64,000 bases of DNA from Nectonema munidae (lineage: Eukaryota; Nematomorpha; Nectonematoida; Nectonematidae): the NCBI GenBank assembly GCA_030549495.1, contig JAUIRK010000664.1, forward strand, positions 209,001 through 273,000, written 5' to 3'. The notes beneath the pieces were generated by a model. It saw only the letters and a program-made list of their open reading frames with translations, ran no database searches and was not told the origin of the DNA. Shown piece after piece: positions 43,927 to 54,036 of this stretch (its first letter is position 1; each line of letters opens with the position of its first letter). The position numbers and the translations under genes are program-made.

Positions 43927-46900
43927 GGTTCTAGGAGAAGCATTGAATGTGGAGAAGAATTGAACATTTTTCTTTTTTTTGATCTTGCCGCATTTGATGC
44001 ATATGGTTTGCTTTCTACGCAAGAAGCATTTATTTTCCTCATCACTTCACTGCCACACATCGCATAATCACTTCTCACATCACATTTTCACACTTATTCA
44101 CTTCGCAACTTAATCACTTATTATTCACTCATTTTCTTCACTATCACAGAATGATAAATATTATATTATGTTGTAATGAATTATTATATTGTGTTGAAAA
44201 TATTGTGATAAATATTATATTGTGTTGAAAAACTACAAAATAATTAGTGTGGAAGGGGAAAGGCAGACAATTTTTAAGTTGAACATTAATTACTTTTAGA
44301 AATAATTATTTAGTAAATAAACTAATATTTATATTTTTTACCGTATGATTAAAATATTTAATTTTGAGAATAATTTTAATTGTAAAAATTTTATATACTT
44401 ATTTTAGTTAATTATAATACCAATATTGTAGATGTTTTCAAGTATTTAATTTTTATTTTATTTTATCATGTTATGTCTATGAAACAAAAGTAAAAGGACT
44501 TAAGTTAAAAAACTCACCAAACGCCAGTTGCCAAAAAACGAATTTTTGTTATTTTTTGGTTAAACTTTTTTCATTTAACATAAATAGTTTTAAATTCATT
44601 TCAACCTATATATTGAATATAGGTTATAAATATTTTAAAAACTAATTAGTTTGTTTTTTTAAAAATAAATTAAAATATTTTATACTAATTTTTCATTTTT
44701 TTAAAATAATATTATAAAAAGTATTTGTTTGGCTAAAAAATGTAAAAAAATTATTTTATTTTAATAAAAAAATATAAATATAAACACGAATATAAAACAT
44801 AATATAACATAAAAAAACAAAAATAGATATAAACATAAATATAAAATAGTATTAGTTTAAAATAGTTGACATTCTAAAGCTAGGTCTTCTATTTAAAATA
44901 GAAAAATCTAAAATATATGTATCTTGAATTTCTTCCAAATCAAGATTTTTAGCCGGACAAACATATGAAGAAATTCTGTTGAGAAAAAGATACACATTTT
45001 TGTCATCATTGTATTCTTCATATATTCTCTCAAGTTGCTTTTCTTTTCCTTTTTTTTCTTACTTCCGCCACTCCAACAATATCCAGAGTCAACAGCTTCA
45101 ATTTCTGTCATATCTTTCCACAATTTTTCTTCACAATTTATAAAAAAAGAAAAAACTTCCCAAACATTTGTTCTTTCTTGAGGTAAGCAAGATTTCATAC
45201 TAAAAATTTTAAAGATAAAAGTAAAAATCTAAACAAATCAAAATTTATTCAACCTGTTGTGAAAACCTTCACAGTGGTTATTAGTTCTCACTTTCCTTTT
45301 ATACACGTTCCAACTTTTCAAATCATTTAAATTAAACCACGTGATTTCAAAATATAGGAAAAATTCTTCGATATTAAAAACATTCATTAAACTTTTGATT
45401 TTTCTATACACTACTTTAACCTAAAATTTAAAAAAATATATAAAGATTACAATTATAAATAAAATTAAAAAAATTATTCTTGTATAGTTAAAAAAAATAT
45501 CTGAACATATAATATGAATTAAAATAAAAAGTACTTCAAAAGGTGGAAGAAAACAAGAGCAAGTAAAAATTTGATACACTTGCGAAATGATTCGCTTGTT
45601 GAGTATAATCTTCCATAACCTAAGGCTTTGACTTTTCTATAAATACTTTGGGAAAAATGAAAATAGCAGCCTGTAAATTGTGCATTTGGAAATTCCTAAA
45701 AAAAATTTTATATTATAGTTTTAGTAAAAATTTTATGTAAAAAAATTTTTTATTAGCAGATAAAATAGCACTTTCATAATCGGATGTAATAGTCTTTACT
45801 TGAGAAACATTAACATGTAACTTTAAAACTTTATAAATTTCTCTTAAATAAAATGCAACAATGTTAAACCAAAAATTAGAAATGATAAATAAAACCTGTA
45901 AGTTTCTTCTTTTTTATCACAAGCCAGTGAATACAAAATAGGTAGCTGCACTTTATTGTGGAAAGTATGAATTGTTACGATTTGAAGAAACATGTCAGGT
46001 GATTTTTTGAAAGTACCATCAATATAAATATTTTCGATTGTTGTAACTTGATTTAAATAATTAAAAATTTTGCCATGAAATACTATGAGCCTTTTATTTG
46101 ATGGAACATATTTGTCCAGTTGTAAAAATGGTACCCCATTTATTGTTTGGTATTTTTCGGGGATTGTAAAGGTAATAATTTTGGGGGATTTAATCTTTTT
46201 TTATTGTATCGAATTCTTCGGAGAATTGTTTGTCTTGATGATGTACTTTCTCTATCATCCTGAGTTAAGATTGACAAGTTATCTCTAAAAAAATTTTTTT
46301 AATTAAAAGTTATATTTCTTCAAAAAATTACTGATAAATAAGGCTGGTTGCTTTCATAGAGTTTTCTGCCTGATCTTTGATTTTTCTATTGAATTCAGCC
46401 ACTCTTTCATTTATTTTATCATGATTGTGTAATACAATTTTGAGTGGTGTCATGGCTGCATTTTTTTTGTAGATAATTCTTCCTAAAATTTGTAATAAAT
46501 TAAAAAAATCCCTCATAATAAAACTTATATAATAACAATGTGTTATTGATCACTACTCTCATAAACCTATAATTTTTAGAAGTAAAAATAAAAAAAATTA
46601 GAAAAATAAAATTTAAATAAGCAAAAACAATCTATCTAAAATATTTATAAAGTAAGATTACATTATTTAAAAAAATTAATTATTTTTTAAATTTTAATAA
46701 AAAAACTATATATATTTTATTGAGTTTATAAAAAATTGTTTAATTGCAAAGTATCTAAGTTTTCAGATGTAAAAATAGTTATATTAAACTTTCAAACTTT
46801 CTAAAGTAATTCTAAGATTATTCAAATAAATTTAAAAAATAAAAAACTATTTATTTAATTAGTGCTAGAGTAAATATGAAAATTTTATTAAAGTTAAATA

Positions 46901-47409
46901 AAAATAGCTTCAAAATTAACTGAAATAAAAAGTTTACCTGGACAGAGGTCTTGTAATAATAATGTAAAGTACTAAAAAATCTTTTTTTTTAAAATAAAGT
47001 AACCTTCAATAAGCATCTTCAAATAAACAAATTAAGAAAGAAAAATAAAGAATAAAGAGTTATGAAATAATGATAGTGAGGTATAGTAAAACATGGTGGT
47101 AGTGAAGTGATGAGGAAAATAAATGCTTCTTTTATTAGTAGCAAACCATATGCTTCAAATGGCAAAATAAAAAAGAAAATGTTCAGTTCAGACACTTAAA
47201 AATTGTCTGCCTTTCCCCTTCCACACTAATTATTGTGAATAAGTGTGAAAATGTGATGTGAGAAGTGATTATGCGATGTGTGGCAGTGAAGTGATGAGGA
47301 AAATAAATGCTTCTTGCGTAGAAAGCAAACCATATGCATCAAATGCGGCAAGATCAAAAAAAAGAAAAATGTTCAATTCTTCTCCACATTCAATGCTTCT
47401 CCGTTTACC
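43927..47409 (-). mobile_element. Mutator-like element (MULE) inserted in the hAT
   Basis: The element is 3483 bp. After a short imperfect start (GGTTCTA versus GGTAAAC) the ends become long, nearly perfect inverted repeats: about 43934-44085 against about 47250-47402, for example GGAGAAGCATTGAATGTGG. A further inverted block (TTAGTGTGGAAGGGGAAAGG at about 44242 against its complement at about 47198-47232) extends them. The right arm contains a partial tandem copy (about 47095-47190 repeats about 47258-47350). A minus-strand transposase lies between. Long inverted repeats and a MULE domain fix the superfamily. Arm similarity suggests a recent insertion. Confidence 0.93.
44908..46516 (-). CDS. 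MULE transposase with small introns, nearly intact
   Basis: Read on the minus strand from an ATG at 46516 (MRDFFNLLQILGRIIYKKNA). After a 46-48 bp GT-AG intron near 46290-46330 comes DNLSILTQDDRESTSSRQTI. The catalytic region carries IYIDGTFKKSPDMFLQ with the first D at about 46015, then VTIHTFHNKVQLPILYSLAC. After another small intron comes VKTITSDYESAILSAN with the second D at about 45780, then FPNAQFTGCYFHFSQSIYRK, the MULE C-x-H-type block. Further on, SWNVYKRKVRTNNHCEGFHN is the terminal MULE block, and a last exon runs 45198-44908. One frame shift in a C-run near 46190 and one intron donor I could not find are the only faults seen. It may therefore be recently dead or, if the shift is an assembly error, still functional. 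The amino end is short, and a zinc-finger exon may be missing. Confidence 0.82.
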
Positions 47410-48738
47410 AACTGTTGCTAGACGTGTTGATGAGCTTAGCAATTTTGTTCAGGAGAAGGTCAAGAATCAAATTCAGCAATCTGTTTATTTTTCTCTCGCT
47501 CTTGATGAAAGCACAGATATAAGGGATGTCAGTCAGTTGATTATTTTTGTTAGAAGTATTGATTCACAGTTTAATTAATGTCGGTGAGTAGTTACTCCGC
47601 TTAATCCCACTTTTTACCACTACGAAAGGATCTGATGTTTATGAAGCGCTAAATTCTTTAGTGAGCGAATATGGGCGCTTTCAGAAATGCTCTTGCATTG
47701 TTACAGATGGGCCAAATCAATGACTGGAGCTAAAAGGGGGCTGAAAGCGTACTTGAGAGATGCTGGAGTCGACTGCCCAATGTTTCATTGCATTATTCTT
47801 CAAGAATCGTTATCTAGTCGCTGTATACGTTCAAAATTATTAATTTCATTAGAGGCGGTAATAAAGCGTTGAGACATCGTCTATTTGTTGATTTCTTGAG
47901 AGATTTAGATACAGAATTTTCTGACGTATCATTCCATTCTACTGTTCGTTGGCTCAGTGCTGGGAAATGTCTGCAGCAGTTCTTCAGTCTGCGTAATGAG
48001 ATTCTAAACTTTTTAGAAGAACTGAGTGTAGACACTGATGGGTTTAAAGGTTTATTGAAAGACGTCAACTTTCTGAAAGGTCTAGCATTCCTCACTGATA
48101 TTACTCAACATCTGAATAAGCTCAATTTAAGTTTACAGGGTAGGAATCAAACAATCTCTTCTCTGTATGGTTTCGTAGATGGCTTCCGCAACAAATTATG
48201 CCTCTTCAAAAGTAATCTGCAAAGTAACATTCTACTTCACTTTCCAAGTTGTGATGTTATTTCTAGAGAAATAGAGGACAATAGCTTCTGCTGCTTTGTT
48301 GAAACTCTTGATACCCTGATTGAAGACTTCAACAAGCGATTTAAAGATTTTCAGCACCTTGAGAAAAACTTCAATGTATTCAATGCTCCGCTGACTATTA
48401 ATATATCAGAAGCCGATGAAGATTTGCAGCTTGAATTGTGTGACTTGCAAAGAGACCGGTTTTTATTAAGCAAAGATACACTGCCAATCACCCAATTTCG
48501 GCCTCTTCTTTCTGAAGAGCATTATCCTAATTTTGGATTGCACTTGCTGTCAATGTTTGGAAGTACCTACCTTTGTGAAGCAGCATTTTCCGCAATGAAG
48601 TCGGTTAAATCCAAAGAGAGGAATGCACTTAATCAAACATCTCTCGAAGCCTGCCTTCGTTTAGCCTTGTTCCTTGTGTCAGTTGACATTGACACAAAGG
48701 AGCTAATTTCCAAAATGCAGGCACACCCATCCCACTGA
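47410..48738 (+). pseudogene. hAT transposase, catalytic and C-terminal part
   Basis: Coding resumes with VARRVDELSNFVQEKVKNQI, then FSLALDESTDIRDVSQLIIF, which carries the first catalytic D of the hAT RNase H fold, and stops at about 47575. Degraded sequence covers 47580-47860. From 47869 a clean 289-codon frame runs to the natural end: FHSTVRWLSAGKCLQQFFSL (the RW motif), LAFLTDITQHLNKLNLSLQG, and LLSMFGSTYLCEAAFSAMKS (hAT dimerisation domain with its conserved E), ending ISKMQAHPSH. It resembles GTF2IRD2/SCAND3-type proteins. Two or three breaks make it inactive, yet the long C-terminal frame points to modest age. Confidence 0.9.
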
Positions 48739-49126
48739 ATTTTAATTAAACTGTATGTTGTTTTTATTAAAAAATTTATTGATAAAAATGCTTCTACTTC
48801 TTTAAATATTTTTTACGAATATATTTAAGGTTTGATTCTTAATCATACTTGTCAATTATTTTTAAGGTTTCCTAGTCTACTGACGTTTCTCAAAATTTCC
48901 ACTCTTTCTTATTCGTAATATTCACATCTTAGCCTCTTTAATCTATTCCCCGCCAATATTTTTTATGATAAATATAAAGGTTCATTTACATGTACATGTT
49001 TTACTTTACATCTGGTATGGTAAGACAAGGCATATGCAGAAAAATGTCAACTGCGGCCCGCGATCTACTTTCGTTTGCCGAATGCGGCCCACGTCCCCAT
49101 AAAGTTTGGACAACCTTGATGTAAGT

Positions 49127-49240
49127 CAGAGAGAGAGTGCGCACATCGAACAAACATCAAGGTGAAGCTTGGAAAGAAGGCATTGAGTGTGTCAATAAAA
49201 GAGGATGGCAAGTGTAAAGTTCGTGACGTAAGAAAAAGTA
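49127..49240 (+). CDS. coding-like block on the far side of the hAT
   Basis: A plus-strand frame reads IKVKLGKKALSVSIKEDGKC and KVRD before a consensus-like donor (GTAAGA at about 49228), and stays open for about 20 codons beyond it to a TAA. A phase-0 start at GTGAAGCTTGG (AAG before it) would join in frame to the exon ending at 43268, which would mean a 41 bp intron before the hAT arrived. That is smaller than other introns here and lacks a pyrimidine tract, so the exact structure is uncertain. No family was recognised. Confidence 0.35.
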
Positions 49241-49789
49241 TGTTTCAAGGAAGACATCCCCCTTCTCTTAGCCGTGTATGGATATTAAATTAATGCCAAT
49301 TCTAGTTCTAATCCACTGACCCTTAATCTTTTGTGTGTGGAAGGCGCCATTTTGTTATTGTTAATTAATTTGGGCGCGAAAATATCTGTGAAATTGAATG
49401 CAAATTATATCTAAATTATATACGGCTTTTTTTAATAAGATCATTGAGATTGCATTTCTTTTCTCACTATTTTGAATTTCTGGTGCATATTTTGTTAGTG
49501 CCATTTTCATATAGTCACCCCGTTAGTCGGAATCCACTTTTAGATTTTAAAATCTTCATCATCAAATTCGAGATTCACAAATAGAGGTGGAAGGAAAGCT
49601 TACGATTCATTTGGGTAAACGTTTCTTTAAGGAGGAGAAATCTTTTATCATCAACTAAAATGTCCAAAATTGTCGGTCTCTGGCTTCACTATTTAACTGC
49701 AAAGCAAAAACGAAAAATCGCCTTAGCATTTCTGTAAAAAATCCTTGATTTTTGGATTTAGTTTTTCATATTTTTATTATTATTATATT
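49241..49789. other. noncoding, two GC-box-like motifs
   Basis: GGCGCCATTTTG (about 49344) and GGGCGCGAAAAT (about 49372) stand out; they resemble YY1- and E2F-type sites known from animals. Whether they act here cannot be judged. No gene is seen. Confidence 0.25.
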
Positions 49790-51560
49790 TTTTGAACCAT
49801 GGTAAAAAACCGTCTGTCGAAAAATATTTACATTTCAGTTATTAGTTAAATGCAAAAGGAGACATCTTTACGAAAAGTGAGCAAATATGGCTTGAATGAG
49901 GAAAGGTTACTGAAGTTTGAAATGCAGTTGGAAGGAAGGATATTGAGAAGTTGCGGGCGGAGCGAGAAAGGAGAACGACGAAAGGTGAGGGAAGATGTGC
50001 TTTTAAGTTGAGATGAGGAGCTCATTACGTAGCGCTGTCTTCTCAGATTGTACTCGGTTTGATGGAGAGAGGACCCAGTTTGTTGAGAAGCTTGGATGCA
50101 AGACAGCCGATTTTGATGTCGCAGCGAAATTTGAGCTTGTGCAAAGAAAGTAGTTGGTACGCGTTTTCAGGCAAAGGTGCGCGTGCAGGGATTCGAAGGA
50201 TAATGCGGATTGCTCTTCTCTGAAGTTTTTCAAGAGTTTCGCAGAGACACACCCCTATGCTTGCAAAGATATTTTCCTCCATAGTTGCCCCGTATTGTAA
50301 GTGTGGTAAAATAATAGCTTTGTAAATCTTTGTTAATAAAGAAAAGTTTCCGGGAAGATGTTGACTGAGTAGTTTCAGTACAAAAATTTCTCTATTCACT
50401 CTTTTGCAGATGTAACTGATCTGATGATCAAATTTAAGATTATCTGATAAAACAATGCCCAAAAATTTCATGTCCCAAATCTTTGACCAATAAACAACGT
50501 TTAGAAGAGCCAGGTTCAAATAACGTGCAGCAAGAGATGGAATCTCATGAGAAATGGAAATCAGAATAGATTGATATATTATGTTGTAGGAAACTTTTGA
50601 CATTAGAAAAAAGTTTGTCAATTGTCACTAACAGACTATTGATGAACATGAGGAAGAATGTTGGAGCGAGAATACTGCCTTGTGGAACTTCAGAGGCAAT
50701 TTGCACCTTGTTAGAGAGACACTGACGAACTCGTGTTTGTTGAGTCCTATTGTCAAGATAATCGGACAACTAAGCAAAAAGAGAGCCACGAATGCCAAAC
50801 GATGGTAGGCGGCTTGCTGCGAATGGCTTCGTGTGGGACACTGCCAAAAGCATGGCTGAGATCAAGGAATGTGGCGGCTGAAGATTATTTGTGATAGACG
50901 CGTGCACTTTGATTTGTGGCGGAGTGGCCTTTGAGGAAACCAAATTGAGATTTATGAATTAGAGTATGTTTTACAAGGTGGGTGCCAATTGAGTCGTTTA
51001 CAATATCTTCCATTATCTTCGCAATACACGATATCAGAGATATAGGTCTGTAATTTGATGGGTCAGAAAGATCGCCATTACGTTTGAAAACAGGCACTAC
51101 AATAGATGATTTCCAGCTATACGGAATTTTACGGAGACTAAAAGACAATGAAAACAAATGAGATACGGTGACAGCTAGGATTTGTGCACATTTTTTGAGT
51201 AAAATTTTAGGTATGGCGTCACGACCTTAGGATTTGTTTATATCAAGTGCAAGCATCTTAGACAGTACTATAGAAGAGTCAAAATTAATATGTGATAAAC
51301 AGAAAATGGACACTTTTTGAGGTTCAAAGCAGTAGATGTTGTTAGAAGAAGTGCAGTTGGAGTGAAAAGTGTTCAACAACGCTGCCTTTTCTAAATCTGA
51401 ACAAGCGGTGAAGGTCTTATGTCGCAGTTCTGGTATAGGATCTGGGGCAGAGGAAAATTTGTATAAGCGTTTGGCTAAGTTCCAATATTGTCTAGTGGAA
51501 GATGAGTCAGTAATTAGTTGAGTCTGGTATCTACACGTCTTTACTTAACCGATGAGCATG
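49790..51560 (-). mobile_element. LINE fossil: reverse transcriptase and 3' end
   Basis: On the minus strand, 51157-50885 encodes WKSSIVVPVFKRNGDLSDPS, NYRPISLISCIAKIMEDIV and HKSQFGFLKGHSATNQ, the fingers blocks of non-LTR reverse transcriptase. At 50769-50545, RVRQCLSNKVQIASEVPQGS and ILAPTFFLMFIN form the PQGSxLxPxLF block. The catalytic FADD block is missing, apparently deleted. At 50550-50043, KFLGIVLSDNLKFDHQISYI, AIILPHLQYGA and LEKLQRRAIRIIL give the thumb and C-terminal part. Coding debris continues to about 49850, followed by an AATAATAATAA-like tail near 49775-49800. Upstream remains reach about 51540. Broken in several places and lacking its endonuclease, it is an old, 5'-truncated copy of a Jockey/CR1-like element. 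Confidence 0.85.
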
Positions 51561-53046
51561 TGTATGTAAAATGATGTCTATAAACAATAGAGCCTATATA
51601 GGCGAATTCATCGAAATATACAATTTATAGAATACACATTTCGTTGAAGAGCAAAATTTAGAATTAAAGACTAATTTTGAATTTAGAATCAAATTAGAAT
51701 GCAAATTTGAAAATTAAATATTAATTATTTGAGGGTAGTAGAACAAAAGCTTAATTTTTAATTTTAATAAAAAAAAATTTCACACTTTTTTTAAACTTCT
51801 CATTTATGTTAATAAAATTTATAAAGTGAATTAAAACTTTATATACATATTTATACCTCCGGCTAAAAAATAGTTTTGGAAACACATCTGAATTTTTTGA
51901 CTTCTTGAACAAAAAAGTTCGTAGGGTCAAAGATACAGTTACACTGGACGGTGGCAACATCAATTCCAAATAAATTTAGCCCGAAGCATTCTACGGATAA
52001 TGAGGAGACAAGTTTTTCAGTTGAAAATTTTTATGGGACGATCCACGCCCTTCTTCTAGAGAACCTTAGCAAAATCTTGTTAATTGATGTTACCAGGTGA
52101 AAAATAAAGTTAGAACGAATAGAATTGTTAGAACCAATAGATTTTCACAACCCTTGAAAGAAAACTACTAACAATGAAAAAAGAGGCTTTAGAAAAATTT
52201 GTATAAAAGAAATTTTTGTGTAAATTCAATTTGGATTTTTTTGGTTGGAGACGATTTTATTGAAACGATTGATTCGAAAATTTTTCAATTATTTCAACTG
52301 TCAAAATTTTGCGATGAATGGATTATATTCCTTTTTCTGTAGCATATAATGAAATGTAAGTTTTAGTTTGAACTTTTTTAAGGTGAACACAATTTATTTT
52401 TAATTAAAACTTTGATTCCCAAAAAATGAAAATAAATATGAAGCAAACGAAAAGAAAAATTGCAAAGCATTGTTAATCAATCAATCAATCAATCAATAAT
52501 TTTTGAACTTCTTACTTCTAAAAGTAAAATAATTTGAAATGAAATTTAAAAACGGTGAAAAAAATTACAAAATAAAAGTTATTAACCAATAAACGTGAAA
52601 TGCTTATTTTAAGGAGAAAAAATCAATGTTTCCAAATCAATAAAATTAATAATAATATTTTTGAACATGGAAATATATTTTTTTGTAAACCAATTCAACC
52701 AAAGACATGTTTTCATCATTATACTCATTATATCTTTAAAATTCAATAATTCCCATTACGATTTCCAAATATCAATAATAAATGAACTCAAACAAGTGTA
52801 CACTTTTCATTAAAATGAAATCTTCAAACTATTTCATTTTTTACGAAATCTAACAATGCATGCCTTTACTATTCTTGGTAATTAAAATACCATTCTAGTA
52901 GTAAATTCACTTTCAATGAGATAGAACAGCTGACTGAACATTTTCCAGCCTCTTAGAGAGACTCCAAGTACAGAGGGCAAAACTGATTTTAATGGGGTCG
53001 CGACTATAAGAAAGTGTACATACATTTATATATTTCAAGGGATCTT
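51561..53046. other. AT-rich, nothing recognised
   Basis: A short (AATC)n tract lies at about 52472-52496. No coding region or repeat landmark was found beyond low-complexity A/T sequence. Confidence 0.4.
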
Positions 53047-53198
53047 CTGTATCGACGGACCTAGGTGTATCATTTCTAAGGAAGGGATATACTTCTATAA
53101 TTCGACTGATGATAGAAATGTCAGGATGAGGAATCGAACCCCGGATGATGAGCCAAAGATCCTACCTTTACACCACTAGGCCATCTGCAGAATCTGAC
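53047..53198 (-). repeat. tRNA-derived SINE, family 2, copy 1
   Basis: The complement begins GATGGCCTAGTGGTGTAAAG with a perfect A-box (TGGCCTAGTGG) and continues to GGGGTTCGATTCCTCATCC with a perfect B-box. A tail ending CCTAGGTCCGTCGATAC follows. The acceptor-stem pairing expected of a real tRNA is poor, and a second diverged copy exists at about 59990-60090, so a SINE head fits better than a tRNA gene. Confidence 0.7.
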
Positions 53199-54036
53199 GA
53201 AATTCACATGTTAGTAGATGAAGAGAAATTGTAGTATGAGGTGAAATATTATCCATTATTTCAACATTGACTATTCAAAATTGATTATTTTAAAACTGGA
53301 CAATTTGGCGCAATGTTCGATTTGATGAACATGTCCCCCATATTTCGGAGCACAGGTTATTTTTAAATTTATTTTCTAATATCGTTTATGAAGAATAAAA
53401 TATCATTGTGCATAGGAAAGGATAAATGATAATTATAATTTATTGTAAAATCTATTTCTACCTAGTGTGCCCTTGTTCAACACAAAATTCTTTAAATGCT
53501 TCAATAAAAGTCATATCTGTGTTATAAAGAAATTAAATGTACATCTAAAAAAGTAAAAAATTTACTTGGCAAATAAATCAATAAAAAATTTTAAATTGGC
53601 TATAACGCTTCTTTAAACTCTGGACCAAGAATTTGGCGATTTTATGCAGTAAAGCAAATACAAAATCATCGTGGCAAAAAATTTGGATCAAATTAAGTCT
53701 TTTTCACACCCAAATTTTTTTCATCTATTCATTCTAGAAGTCAAGGTAAAAAAAGTAATTTACTTGTTAGGGGAATGTTCAAAGCAGATGCCACAGAAAA
53801 CACAAAAAGAATTAAAAAGTTGAGCACAGATTTAGCAGTTATTCCTGAAGCATTAACTTCCTTAACTTGGATGTTTGCTATCGTGTGCTTTCTTTCTCAA
53901 TGAGTTTTTATATAATTTAAGCTACCCATTTTTGAGACAAAATTTAAACTCTTTATATGGCAGTTTTTGGGAGGATAATAATGGCGTTATGGAAATGGAA
54001 GCAAATTTCAATCCTCATGATGGCTGTTTTGCTGAT
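53199..54036. other. AT-rich, nothing recognised
   Basis: No gene was found. The sequence next to 54037 does not match the missing end of the TTAA element copy 2. Confidence 0.4.

Larger units (their letters stand above)
43275..49118 (+). mobile_element. hAT element, 5.8 kb, carrying a nested MULE
   Basis: The ends CAGGGTTGTCCAAA and TTTGGACAACCTTG are inverted repeats with one mismatch, and GCGGCCCGCG-type sequence lies just inside both. The flanks ATGTAAGT at 43267-43274 and 49119-49126 are an exact 8 bp duplication, the hAT hallmark. Without the 3.5 kb MULE (43927-47409) and one 8 bp duplication the hAT would be about 2.35 kb, a normal size for an autonomous hAT. Coding remains are described separately. 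The order of events is clear: hAT into the locus, then MULE into hAT. Confidence 0.95.

Noticed and set aside
53100-53180. Possible functional tRNA gene on the minus strand
   Set aside because: A- and B-boxes are good but acceptor and T-stem pairing is poor, and a diverged second copy exists; a SINE head is more likely.
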